This document shows, one piece after another, positions 13,920 to 22,526 of a DNA stretch of 64,000 nt. Numbering within the stretch: position 1 is the stretch's first letter; each line of letters starts with the position of its first letter. The stretch spans positions 124,001-188,000 of the forward strand of contig NZ_FNRL01000008.1 in assembly GCF_900107795.1 (NCBI RefSeq), given 5' to 3'. The translations under genes were made by a program, and so were the position numbers. The notes beneath the pieces are model-generated. The model did not search any database. It had not been told where the DNA came from and was given only the letters and a program-made list of their open reading frames with translations. This DNA comes from Chitinophaga terrae (ex Kim and Jung 2007). Lineage in GTDB: Bacteria; Bacteroidota; Bacteroidia; Chitinophagales; Chitinophagaceae.

Positions 13920-15359
13920 TTAGATCTTGCTTTTCCAGTTCCACAGAATACCCAGCATAAACCCGACGTTGTTGGTCAGTTGCCCCTGATCCACAGCCAG
14001 GGAGGCAGTGAGCAATACGCCTTTCCCCGGCAGTTGGTATTGCAGTTCCTCCAGCGTATACCATTGCCGCTTTGGCGGCGTGAACAGCGCTGGATTGGTA
14101 TAAGTGCCATAGTTCTGTGTAAAGGTGATGAGCGTTCTGCCGGATAGTTTTCCCGCCAGGCGATACAGGAGGCCGATATGACCACCCACTACGCGGTTAT
14201 TGATGATATTGCCGCCTTTCCCGCGAAGGGAATCTTTGGGCAGGTCCCAGTCCAGTGGCTTTATCCCGGGAAAGTAGTGCTGCCCCCTGTAACGGTCTGT
14301 GAACAGTGGAGTTCCGATTATACGTTCATGATAATCCCACCCGGTCAGGTACACGCCGTTGTTATAATAACTTTCCCTGAGACGTTGCAGGTAAAAATCA
14401 TTTGACTGCTTTGTATAAAGAAATTCTACTGTTATTTTACTTAGCCAGCTACCAGCCTTTTTATTGGTAAACGTAATGCCAAGCAGCCGGTCTATATTCC
14501 GGATATCGATGCCCTGGCCGGATTCAAAAGGCGTCTGGTTGAACAGGCGCAGCGCGAGCAGCTCATTTTCCCAGTCGATTCCCGCTTCAATAATACCGCG
14601 ATGATCGCCTGGCCGGTTGGGTTGTATGTTCGTGTTGCCTACAGTACCGTCGTCTTTTGTTTTTACAAGCAATACATCCATAAACCCCTGCCAGTTGCGG
14701 GTGATAGCCGGAAGGTCCTTGCGGCTGCCGCCCCATACCGCATAATGCTGTATGCCTCCAAATAGTTTAAGCTTGTTTTTCCCGATCCGGAGATAGAAGT
14801 TTTTTTCATGCAACCAGGCATTTTTAATGAACTGGTCTTTTCCCATCCAGCCGTGGCTGATCAATCCCTTGAACTGCAACCATCCGTTTGTCCAGGGTAC
14901 ATTGGTATACCTGGTTACTGCCAGCCCTACCTTCGGGATGGGCAGGGCATTGCCGCTGATCCCAAGCGAACCGCTGCTCAGCAGGGGATCTGCTTCCCCG
15001 GTGATCTCTTCGTACCGCCCTGCGCGTATTTCCCAGTTCTTATATCCCGCTTTTACAAATCCCTGTTCAATGAAGGTGCTAGTAAATTGGTTATTGTTAT
15101 ACACATCCAGCCCCAGCTTCAGGTAAAAACGCTCCTGCCATATATATTGCTTGCTGAAGCCAAGATGTGCAGAGACATCTCCTTTCCGGTCGCTGATGGT
15201 GCCAAACCGTTTTGATACCATCCACAATGGCATATAGTTTTTTGTAGCTACCGTGCCAATGGCGCCGGCATGTACTTCAAGCGAATCCGTCAGCCAATGT
15301 TGCCCCTGCAGCCGTAGCCACATGCATATGAACAATAACAGTACAGCACTTTTTTTCAT
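13920..15359 (-). CDS. Wzi-like capsule assembly outer-membrane protein
   Basis: A 479-residue protein with a signal peptide (MKKSAVLLLFICMWLRLQGQ) and a body of alternating beta strands rich in aromatic and charged residues, ending in a strand with a terminal W-x-W-K-S-K-I pattern. It fits the capsule assembly protein Wzi family, an 18-strand outer-membrane barrel with lectin-like activity that holds capsular polysaccharide on the cell surface. Family marks include the early HAGAIGTVATKNYMPLWMVSKRFGT stretch and GGIQHYAVWGG. The start overlaps the wcaF stop by 4 bases. Its presence argues that at least part of the polymer stays attached as a capsule. Confidence 0.85.
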   Translation of the reverse strand: MKKSAVLLLFICMWLRLQGQHWLTDSLEVHAGAIGTVATKNYMPLWMVSKRFGTISDRKGDVSAHLGFSKQYIWQERFYLKLGLDVYNNNQFTSTFIEQGFVKAGYKNWEIRAGRYEEITGEADPLLSSGSLGISGNALPIPKVGLAVTRYTNVPWTNGWLQFKGLISHGWMGKDQFIKNAWLHEKNFYLRIGKNKLKLFGGIQHYAVWGGSRKDLPAITRNWQGFMDVLLVKTKDDGTVGNTNIQPNRPGDHRGIIEAGIDWENELLALRLFNQTPFESGQGIDIRNIDRLLGITFTNKKAGSWLSKITVEFLYTKQSNDFYLQRLRESYYNNGVYLTGWDYHERIIGTPLFTDRYRGQHYFPGIKPLDWDLPKDSLRGKGGNIINNRVVGGHIGLLYRLAGKLSGRTLITFTQNYGTYTNPALFTPPKRQWYTLEELQYQLPGKGVLLTASLAVDQGQLTNNVGFMLGILWNWKSKI

Positions 15360-15937
15360 ATAGCCGCCATGTTTAGAAGGGTGAGCGGGTGTGTTGCCAT
15401 TTCCCGTTTACGTACCACTACCGCCGGGTTGCCGGAATAGATCTGCCAGGGCTCAAGGTCTTTCGACGCCATACTGCCCACCGTGAGCACACTGTGCGAT
15501 CCGCACGTCACGCCGGCGCATACCACCGCCATTGCGCCTATCCAGGCCCCGTTTTCTATATGAATATTTCCAAGCCTGTAAGGGAAGTCCGGTTGTTTGT
15601 AATCGTGGTTGCCGGTCAGCAGCAGCGCGCCCTGTGAAATGCATACATGATCGCCCAGGGTTACATCCGCCAGGTTATCTATCCAAACACCTTCTCCCAG
15701 CCAGCAATGATCGCCAATGGTTAACCGCCAGGGGTACTTGATGCGGACCTTTGTTTTTATAACCAGGCCTTTACCTACCCTGGCGCCAAACAGCCGTAAC
15801 AGCGCACTTTTCATCGCATATGGCCAGGGGAATGCGCTATTGAGCACATAATAATTGCAGAAGTACCAGGCCAGCACTTTCCATTTGGGGCCGGCATAAT
15901 AATTACCGGTGTTAAAAGCTGCGAGATTGGTTGCCAT
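15356..15937 (-). CDS. wcaF: WcaF-like O-acetyltransferase
   Basis: A 193-residue acetyltransferase with a left-handed parallel beta helix (hexapeptide repeats from about residue 55 to 160; IGDHCWLGEGVWIDNLADVTLGDHVCISQGA). Colanic-acid WcaF marks are visible: the N-terminal FNTGNYYAGPKWKVLAWYFCNYYVLNSAFPWPYAMKSALLRLFGARVGKG region and the HDY motif in LLTGNHDYKQPDFPY. Family members transfer acetyl from acetyl-CoA to a hydroxyl of a sugar, here most likely on the lipid-linked repeat unit. Coupled to the Wzi gene by a 4-base overlap and 6 bases from the preceding GT2 gene. Confidence 0.9.
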   Translation of the reverse strand: MATNLAAFNTGNYYAGPKWKVLAWYFCNYYVLNSAFPWPYAMKSALLRLFGARVGKGLVIKTKVRIKYPWRLTIGDHCWLGEGVWIDNLADVTLGDHVCISQGALLLTGNHDYKQPDFPYRLGNIHIENGAWIGAMAVVCAGVTCGSHSVLTVGSMASKDLEPWQIYSGNPAVVVRKREMATHPLTLLNMAAI

Positions 15938-15943
15938 ACGATA

Positions 15944-16849
15944 TCAGATATGAATGTTATAATCCTGTTTCAGCAGCGCCATAATATCTTCCTTGCTTTC
16001 TCCGCCTTTCAGCTTTTGTTGAAATTCCTGTACGTTAACGTCTACGAGCAAACGATACCAGTATCCCTGCATGAAATGGAACAGGAATCCTTTGTAGCCG
16101 TCAAGGAACCCGCAACGCAGCACATAACGGAAAAGGAAATACATGGAAGCTCTGGCGCCCGGTGAGAGTGCTGCATACACTCTTTCCTTAAGGAACCGTT
16201 TGCGACGGGCCTGCGAGCCCCGCGCTCTTAACAGGCGGTCGTCTGTTTGCCAGAAACCATAACGGATATTCAGCAGATCCACCATTTCCCGGATAGCATA
16301 GTTGTTATGTTTATTTACCCACCAGTGAATAGAGTTAAGGTTATCGTCCACGATGTGTTCGTCGAACCGCAGGGTATGGCCGCCAGACAATACGATATGC
16401 TCGTCCATCCAGCGTTGTTCAATACTGCCTATTCCGTTGCGCCAGATCCTGAGAAGCGTATGCGGGTAAAAGCCGCCATACCGGATCCATTTTCCTTTAA
16501 ATAATACCTTCCTGCGTATATATATCCCGGTTATATCTTCCGGTATAGTATCCAGGCGTTCGTTTATCTCCCGTACCAACCCTGGTTCCAGGTATTCATC
16601 TGCATCCATGCGCATGACCCAGGGGGCTGTGATGCCCGCATGGTCTAACGCCCATTGAAACTGGTCGGCATAATTGACCCATTTACGCTGAAAGACCTTT
16701 GCTCCATAGCTTTCTGCGATGGCTGCCGTATCGTCGGTAGAGAAAGCATCTACCACGTAAATAGCAGTTGCTATCTGCTTCAGGCTACGTAAACATCGCG
16801 CCAGGTGCAATGATTCATTATAGGTTAGTATCACTACAGCCAATTCCAT
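15944..16849 (-). CDS. Family 2 glycosyltransferase (WaaE/KdtX-like)
   Basis: A GT-A fold inverting glycosyltransferase of 301 residues. It begins with the canonical VVILTYNESLHLARCLRSL; the first nucleotide-binding acid is in VVDAFSTDDT and the DxD-equivalent in MRMDADEYLEP. A C-terminal half rich in aromatic residues (GYKGFLFHFMQGYWYRLLVD) is typical of the WaaE-like subgroup and may lie against the membrane. Its ATG directly abuts the stop of the preceding gene (no spacer), so they are translated as a unit. Donor and acceptor are unknown. Confidence 0.88.
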   Translation of the reverse strand: MELAVVILTYNESLHLARCLRSLKQIATAIYVVDAFSTDDTAAIAESYGAKVFQRKWVNYADQFQWALDHAGITAPWVMRMDADEYLEPGLVREINERLDTIPEDITGIYIRRKVLFKGKWIRYGGFYPHTLLRIWRNGIGSIEQRWMDEHIVLSGGHTLRFDEHIVDDNLNSIHWWVNKHNNYAIREMVDLLNIRYGFWQTDDRLLRARGSQARRKRFLKERVYAALSPGARASMYFLFRYVLRCGFLDGYKGFLFHFMQGYWYRLLVDVNVQEFQQKLKGGESKEDIMALLKQDYNIHI

Positions 16850-17980
16850 CTAGTTACATTTTTCGTATAATTGAACATATGAAGATGCCAGCCTGGCATC
16901 ATTAAAATCATCCCGGATCTGCCCGGGGGCGTGGCGGGTAATGTATTGCCGCCGTGATTTATCTTTAAAGGCTTCTTCCAGTTGACGGGTGATCGTTTCT
17001 ATACTGTCTATCGGCGTGATCCAACCCATGTTATGGTCCTTTACATAGCCCGCCAATCCTACCTGGTCGCTGATCAATACCGGGGTGCCGGCATATAGGG
17101 CTTCTATGACCACGATCGCAAAATTCTCATTGCGGGAGGTAAGGGCAAAAAGGTCGGTAGCGGCAAGAAAATGAAATTTTTCCTCGCTGCCTTTCCAGCC
17201 TACCCAGTCTACTTTCTCTTCCATATCCAATTGTGCAATTAATTCTTTCAGCTCCAGGATATATTTTTCATCGCCCGTGCCGGCAATCTGCAGGCGATAG
17301 GGGAATGATACTCCCGAAAGCGCCCGTATCAGGAGATCCAATCCTTTCTTGGGGTCGACGCGCGACAAAAAACTGATGGTGAATGCACTGTTATCTTTTC
17401 GTTTATAACTGCCCTCGGGCAGCTCCACCAGGTTAAATACCTGGCCTCCTTCCCATCCCTTATTTACCTGCTGGCATTCCTTCCATTCCATTTCCGAGGA
17501 AACATGGAGGTAAGTATTGCGCAACAGCCGTTTGCCCATTACATTATGCAGCAGTTGTTTGCTGCGGTTATTCCTGGAAGTGAATACATAGTCGCAGAAC
17601 ATGCCGTGCGGCGAAAGCAAGGGTTTCAGTTTTTTCCACTTGCATATAAATGAGGCGCCGATCACCAGGAAGTTCCACCATGAGTGGATATGTATTTTAT
17701 CAAACTGTTGTGCATTTTTCCAAACCGCTTTCCATAAAGCGGGCGACACGTGCGTATGGTCGCCGGTGATCCGTTTGAAGTAAGTTACCTTTACACCATC
17801 CACCATGATGGTGCTGTTGGCTGCCACCTCCAGCTCCTTTCCGCCGTTGGCGGTAGTAGTATATACCTCAACAATATGTCCCATCTGCGTTAACTGTTCT
17901 GCCAGGCGGGCAATTACCACAATTGGTCCGCCATATACAAATGCAGGCTTATAAGATGGAACGATGAAAAGTATCTTCAT
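16850..17980 (-). CDS. Family 4 glycosyltransferase
   Basis: A GT-B retaining glycosyltransferase, 376 residues. The N-terminal domain opens with ILFIVPSYKPAFVYGGPIVVIARLAEQL, the acceptor-side glycine loop. The C-terminal GT4 domain shows FLSRVDPKKGLDLLIRAL, the VDWVGWKGSEEKF segment and the EX7E-type motif in TSRNENFAIVVIEALYAGTPVLISDQVG (two glutamates about eight apart). It follows the next GT4 gene by 10 bases. It adds one sugar of the repeat unit in the cytoplasm. Which sugar cannot be read from the sequence. Confidence 0.88.
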   Translation of the reverse strand: MKILFIVPSYKPAFVYGGPIVVIARLAEQLTQMGHIVEVYTTTANGGKELEVAANSTIMVDGVKVTYFKRITGDHTHVSPALWKAVWKNAQQFDKIHIHSWWNFLVIGASFICKWKKLKPLLSPHGMFCDYVFTSRNNRSKQLLHNVMGKRLLRNTYLHVSSEMEWKECQQVNKGWEGGQVFNLVELPEGSYKRKDNSAFTISFLSRVDPKKGLDLLIRALSGVSFPYRLQIAGTGDEKYILELKELIAQLDMEEKVDWVGWKGSEEKFHFLAATDLFALTSRNENFAIVVIEALYAGTPVLISDQVGLAGYVKDHNMGWITPIDSIETITRQLEEAFKDKSRRQYITRHAPGQIRDDFNDARLASSYVQLYEKCN

Positions 17981-17990
17981 AAAATGAGTA

Positions 17991-19067
17991 TTATCGGATC
18001 ATAGCATGCAGCGAATGCGAGGCATTGCCCACCATGTTTGTCATAGTCAGGTTCTCTTTTACAAAGCGCCTGGCCTGTTGACCCATGTCGCTGATCGCAT
18101 CATCGGAAATTGTATCCAGCGCATGCAGGCATTGCTCCATGTTCTCAAATATCAGCCCGTTATGGCCATCTTTAATGTAACTGTATTCCACGCATTGCAA
18201 TACTGCTTCGCTGCGTTTGAAAGTGCATACCGGCTTGCCGTAGGCCATGGCTTCCACGGCCGACAGGCCCACCCATCCTGGTTGGAAATAAAGGTCTGCA
18301 AGGCCGAATAATTCCTGTTTCACCGCCGGGTCGTACACGGCGCCAAAGTCGCTCACGTGCGGATAGGCGCTGAAATCGGGTTTGTATTTTCCTGCGCCGA
18401 TAATGATAAAGCCGTATTCTGTCGGGTCGGTTGCCGCGATAACCTGTAAAAGAAGATCGATGCGCCTTCCTGGTTCATTGAACCGTGCGCAGTAGATCAA
18501 TACCCTTTTTGTACGGATACCATATTTTTTTCGCAACAACATCTTGTCAGGAACCGGTTGTTGTAGGATCTGTTCTACTTCTGAAATAGTATTGTTCAGG
18601 GATACTGCATTCAATGCAGGGATAACCTGTTGCCATAACTCCATTTCGCGGGAAGTATAGAACCAGGTGGCGTCTGCCAGTTGCATCATCCATTTCAGCA
18701 GGCGGCTGGGCTGTTGTTCTTCCCGGATATACCTTTTCACAGAAATCCCATGTCCCCAAAGGATCACCTTTTGTTTCAGGAAAGGTTTCAGCAGCAGGAT
18801 TATCCAGGTAGATATATGTGCGAAGTTGAGCATCAGCACCAATACCTTATAGTCTGATTTAAAAAGGCGCAGCGGGTTGTAAAGTACAAAAGGCCCAATA
18901 CTCAAGGCCGGCAATGGTTTAGCGGGAGTGCGGCCGGCAGAGAGGTTTTGTTTTTGCATGGCCTCCGCTCCATTGTAACAATACAGTTCAAACGGCGCCT
19001 GTTCGCGCAGGCGATTGAAGAAATGTTCCCTGTAATGCGGTACCAATGGCTGCACGATTGCTATCAT
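17991..19067 (-). CDS. Family 4 glycosyltransferase
   Basis: A 358-residue GT-B glycosyltransferase. The start MIAIVQPLVPHYREHFFNRL is a variant seen in several GT4 enzymes of capsule loci. A hydrophobic stretch (KVLVLMLNFAHISTWIILLLKPFL, about residues 73-96) may touch the membrane. The C-terminal part has VLIYCARFNEPGRRIDLLLQV, and LYFQPGWVGLSAVEAMAYGKPV with the EX7E-like glutamate pair reduced to one clear Glu. The start overlaps the stop of the preceding beta-propeller gene by 4 bases. The sugar is unknown. Confidence 0.82.
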   Translation of the reverse strand: MIAIVQPLVPHYREHFFNRLREQAPFELYCYNGAEAMQKQNLSAGRTPAKPLPALSIGPFVLYNPLRLFKSDYKVLVLMLNFAHISTWIILLLKPFLKQKVILWGHGISVKRYIREEQQPSRLLKWMMQLADATWFYTSREMELWQQVIPALNAVSLNNTISEVEQILQQPVPDKMLLRKKYGIRTKRVLIYCARFNEPGRRIDLLLQVIAATDPTEYGFIIIGAGKYKPDFSAYPHVSDFGAVYDPAVKQELFGLADLYFQPGWVGLSAVEAMAYGKPVCTFKRSEAVLQCVEYSYIKDGHNGLIFENMEQCLHALDTISDDAISDMGQQARRFVKENLTMTNMVGNASHSLHAMIR

Positions 19068-20422
19068 ACGGGCACTTTTTTATTAGCGTGAACAATACTG
19101 CTTACATCGTATCCATAGATCATCCGGTGGCCTTCGTGAATAGAATCGAAGGCTACCAGGCTTCCATCGCGTTTCCAGCGGGGATGCAGATCGCAGTGCA
19201 ATCCACTCCTGGTGAATGCCATCTGCTCCAGTGAGAACGCTTTCAATACACCCTCGTCTACTCCCTCCAGTAAACGATCGGCCAGTTGGAGGTCTGGTTT
19301 CGTATCGATCATGCGGTAGGTTCCTAATGTCGTTTTCTTCTGCGTACTGTACTGGAAAAGGAAGAGCGTACGGATGCCATGCTGGTCCGGATAGGTGTCG
19401 CAGATCATCCAGTCACGGTTGGCCGGGCAAAACATCGGATGGCCGTCTTCCGTTATAATATCTTTTGCCAGCATAGCGGGTACCGCGTTGTCCGTATCTT
19501 CCAGCAACAGCCAGTTAAATGGCGCCACGGCTTTAGCTCCTTTTTCGCGGGTATACAATAATTTTTTCAGTACTTTTTTACCGTTGGCTATCAGTCCTGC
19601 CGGCATCATTTTATACAGCAGTGAACCGCGCAGTTTTTCGATACCGCTGCCTGTTCTGCCCCAGATGGCAATATGCCTGTCGTCTTTCCAGTCGAAATGA
19701 CTGAGGAACCCGGTGGCCAGGCATGCGAGCCCGCTGCCATCTGTGCCAATTGTCATCAGCCGCGTGGTTTCTCCGCCGTCTTTCAATTTATAGCGGTGCA
19801 GAAATGCCAACCGGTTCTGTGACGGGTTAAGCAGGAGATGAGTGATGTAATGATGCTGGCCCAGCGAAGGGTTCATCCGGTAATTGGCCACTGCGGCTAC
19901 TGAGAGCAACAGCGATTGTTCGCCGGTGTAAATATTATGTACTGTAATGCCGGAATCCGCAGGCGCATGGATATGCGCCTGTTTGTCTGGAAGTCCGGTA
20001 TAACCATATCCACCTACGCGGAATAACCGGGCGTAGTCTAACCCAAAAGCTACACCCTTATCCGTGATCACATGTGCAGGCAACGGTAACGTAGCTACGC
20101 ATTTATCGTTATCTGCATCATAGATCCGGGAGCCCCATTTTTCTCCCACCCGGTCATTCACAATAAAAGTATCTGTTTCACCAATCCACTGCTGCCGCGC
20201 CCCCTGGGGATAGTTATATGCATACGTTTTACCCAGCGCGCGGAATTGCTGTGCCGCATCGAAATAGCCAATACCGCATGCGATACGCGGATCAGGAGGC
20301 GCTGTTATATCCGGCGCCTGTAAGGCCAACAGTTTATTGCCTGTAAAATTCCATGCTACCAGGTCATGGAACCCGAAAAAGAAATGACCTTCTCCTGGTG
20401 ATAAAACAAATTCTTTTTGCAT
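19064..20422 (-). CDS. Beta-propeller protein of unknown function in the polysaccharide locus
   Basis: This 452-residue protein resembles no glycosyltransferase. It has no signal peptide and no membrane helix. The sequence is made of repeated short beta-strand units with TolB/oligogalacturonate-lyase-like phrases: NPSQNRLAFLHRYKL, GGETTRLMTIGTDGSGL, SHFDWKDDRHIAIWG, GHPMFCPANRDWMICDTYPD and HPRWKRDGSLVAFDSIHEGHRMIYGYDVS, the last resembling the closing blade of PL22-type lyases. A six- or seven-bladed propeller is likely. Possible roles are a cytoplasmic scaffold or a modifying or lytic enzyme for the polymer. It overlaps the downstream glycosyltransferase gene by 4 bases and follows the pyruvyl transferase by 2, so it is an integral member of the locus. 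Confidence 0.7.
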   Translation of the reverse strand: MQKEFVLSPGEGHFFFGFHDLVAWNFTGNKLLALQAPDITAPPDPRIACGIGYFDAAQQFRALGKTYAYNYPQGARQQWIGETDTFIVNDRVGEKWGSRIYDADNDKCVATLPLPAHVITDKGVAFGLDYARLFRVGGYGYTGLPDKQAHIHAPADSGITVHNIYTGEQSLLLSVAAVANYRMNPSLGQHHYITHLLLNPSQNRLAFLHRYKLKDGGETTRLMTIGTDGSGLACLATGFLSHFDWKDDRHIAIWGRTGSGIEKLRGSLLYKMMPAGLIANGKKVLKKLLYTREKGAKAVAPFNWLLLEDTDNAVPAMLAKDIITEDGHPMFCPANRDWMICDTYPDQHGIRTLFLFQYSTQKKTTLGTYRMIDTKPDLQLADRLLEGVDEGVLKAFSLEQMAFTRSGLHCDLHPRWKRDGSLVAFDSIHEGHRMIYGYDVSSIVHANKKVPV

Positions 20423-20424
20423 AA

Positions 20425-21351
20425 CTAATGTGTTGTAATAAATGAGGTACTATCTATGCGCTGCTCTCTTCTCAACAACTCTGTTTCGTCATAGATCTTA
20501 TTATCTATACGCCTGACAACTTCATCTTCCGACAGGTAAAATTCCATCACATCTTCCAGCGTTTTCATCAACTCAGTTTTTACCAGCTCAGGTACCAGGA
20601 ACTCGGCACTGATGCGATTGCGGGAGAGCGACTTTATTTTCTGGTGCAGGAACGACTTCCGGTACAGTTTTACAGGCGTTGCATTGATATTATAAAGATG
20701 AATAGCCGCCTGCCAGTCCATCCACTTGAATTCCGATACGCCGCTGCCTTCTGTATGCGGCGTCGACAACAGGAACCTGTGCCAGGGCACTCTCAGCGCA
20801 TCGGCGAGAATAGCGCCGTGCATAGCTTCGGCAATAACATATTTTGATGCCGCAATCTCTTCCAGCGTATGTTCCACTCCTTTTTCGGCGCGCGGTGAAA
20901 TATAATTGAACCCTAACCGGGAGCAGATGTGCTCCCAGTCGAAGAACGGTACGGATTTAAAATAAGGGATCACGCTTACCTTATACTTCTTCGGCATATG
21001 CAGGAACCTGTCGAGATCGGGGAGCAGACGGATCGCATACGCTGCATCGGCGATATATGGGAACTGGTTGTTAAAAGCGTAGGCAGATAACGGCCCCCGG
21101 AGGAAACGGATATCCCAGCTGCTGTCCAGCCGGAAGATCTTATGTACAGGCCGTACCCCGGTGCCAAACACGATCTTGCGCTGCGTCTTCAGGTCGCGGA
21201 ATAAAGGGGAGTCGTTGAACAAAATAGAGCCAATACCCAGGAATACATCCGGATCTTTTTCCTTCCCTTCACCAAACAACCTGGGCCACAACCATCCGTT
21301 GAGGTCATCGCCAAAATTGCCTTTAGGATCTTTATAATAAACGTAATTCAC
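20425..21351 (-). CDS. Polysaccharide pyruvyl transferase family protein
   Basis: A 308-residue protein of the pyruvyl transferase family (CsaB/ExoV/WcaK-like), which transfers pyruvate from phosphoenolpyruvate to make ketal groups on sugars. Marks are the N-terminal YYKDPKGNFGDDLNGWLWPRLFG (G-N-x-G-D-D), FLGIGSIL, FGTGVRP and, near the C-terminus, SKYVIAEAMHGAILADALRVPW with the conserved histidine. The start codon is GTG at 21351, since no in-frame ATG precedes the conserved opening. It sits 11 bases after a GT4 gene. It implies a negatively charged pyruvylated polymer. Confidence 0.88.
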   Translation of the reverse strand: MNYVYYKDPKGNFGDDLNGWLWPRLFGEGKEKDPDVFLGIGSILFNDSPLFRDLKTQRKIVFGTGVRPVHKIFRLDSSWDIRFLRGPLSAYAFNNQFPYIADAAYAIRLLPDLDRFLHMPKKYKVSVIPYFKSVPFFDWEHICSRLGFNYISPRAEKGVEHTLEEIAASKYVIAEAMHGAILADALRVPWHRFLLSTPHTEGSGVSEFKWMDWQAAIHLYNINATPVKLYRKSFLHQKIKSLSRNRISAEFLVPELVKTELMKTLEDVMEFYLSEDEVVRRIDNKIYDETELLRREQRIDSTSFITTH

Positions 21352-21362
21352 CTTGTTTTCAT

Positions 21363-22508
21363 TTACAGGTTAGCAATACTTAATACTTTGTCTGTATAGT
21401 TACTGTTGATCCAGCCGGTAAAGTCAACAGCCCGTTTTTCCCAGCTATGGGCAAGCCTGTCGACCCCGGGAGCTTTCAAACCGCCGGATGCCAGTTGGTT
21501 GATCAGTGCAGCCAGCGATGCCGGATGCCGGTTGTCAAAATAGTATCCCTCTTTTCCGAATATCTCTGCCGGTTCCCCGATCCGGCAGGTGAACACCGGT
21601 TTTTCAAAAGGGATGTACATATAGATCTTGCTTGGACATCGGGCCCAGTCCTGGACGGTATCATTCAGGGGAGATATAAATGCGTCTGCTGCGGAAAAAT
21701 AAGAGCTCAGGTCTTCTTCGGGCGTATAGCCGAGGAACTGTACCTGGTTCGTCAATCCCTTTTCATTCACAAAAGCTTTAGCCTCTTCCTGGTGCCGTCC
21801 ACGCCCTAACAGTAAAAGGTGTACGTCGGACCGTTCTTTGCTGATCATATCCATTGCCTCTAACATGGTAAACAGGCCATAGTTGCGGGTAAGCGTACCC
21901 ATATAGATGAGCAGCTTTTTGGAGGCATATGCGTCTTTTATTTCCTGGTAACGGGTACGCGGCGATTCCACCACTTCGTTGTTGAAGGCATAAGGAGAAT
22001 AAAGGACCGGGAGCTGCCTGCGGAAAAGTTGTGCAGCTCTTTTGGCATATGTTTTACAGAGATACCTGCTTGCGCATAATAACCCGTCGGCGTAGCATAC
22101 CGACCAGTACTCCAGCGCCAGCATTGCATATTTGCGTAGCCCCCTGTTATCCGGGATGCCTGAGGGCAGTTCTGAATGCTCGATGAGTATCTTTGGTTTA
22201 TGTTTAAGTTTGTTTTTTAAAATGCGGTTACGGAAGCTGAAAGAGCAAAAAAGAATGTAATCCGGGGCTATTTCATTTACCAGCGCAGTTTTAGTCTGCA
22301 CCTCTTCGGCAGCAGTGCCTTCGGGATAGTAAAAAACCTTTACTGCGTCGCTGCACTCCATGGCTATACGTTTCCTGTTCTCTTCGCTGTCCTGCGCAAT
22401 GATCGCAACTTCCCAGCCCAGCGACAGGAGAGGGTTAGCCATTCCGATGGCCCGTTTCATGGTGGCAATGAACTTAATATCGCCCAGCGTGATGAAGCAT
22501 ATTTTCAT
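21363..22508 (-). CDS. Family 4 glycosyltransferase
   Basis: A 381-residue GT-B glycosyltransferase. The N-terminal part starts ICFITLGDIKFIATMKRAIGMANPLLSLGWEVAII, and the donor domain has LIYMGTLTRNYGLFTMLEAM, LLLGRGRHQEEA, VQFLGYTPEEDLSSYFSAADAFISPL and a final CPSKIYMYIPFEKPVFTCRIGE. The EX7E motif is poorly kept, so activity should not be taken for granted. It is 18 bases downstream of the polymerase gene. It presumably adds a sugar of the repeat unit. Confidence 0.82.
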   Translation of the reverse strand: MKICFITLGDIKFIATMKRAIGMANPLLSLGWEVAIIAQDSEENRKRIAMECSDAVKVFYYPEGTAAEEVQTKTALVNEIAPDYILFCSFSFRNRILKNKLKHKPKILIEHSELPSGIPDNRGLRKYAMLALEYWSVCYADGLLCASRYLCKTYAKRAAQLFRRQLPVLYSPYAFNNEVVESPRTRYQEIKDAYASKKLLIYMGTLTRNYGLFTMLEAMDMISKERSDVHLLLLGRGRHQEEAKAFVNEKGLTNQVQFLGYTPEEDLSSYFSAADAFISPLNDTVQDWARCPSKIYMYIPFEKPVFTCRIGEPAEIFGKEGYYFDNRHPASLAALINQLASGGLKAPGVDRLAHSWEKRAVDFTGWINSNYTDKVLSIANL

Positions 22509-22526
22509 AGCTGTTGTTTTTTCGTT

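Noticed and set aside
12685..14064. A longer WcaI-like protein starting upstream at 14064.
   Set aside because: The added part overlaps the Wzi gene and is not in WcaI proteins. ATG 13908 begins the conserved start.
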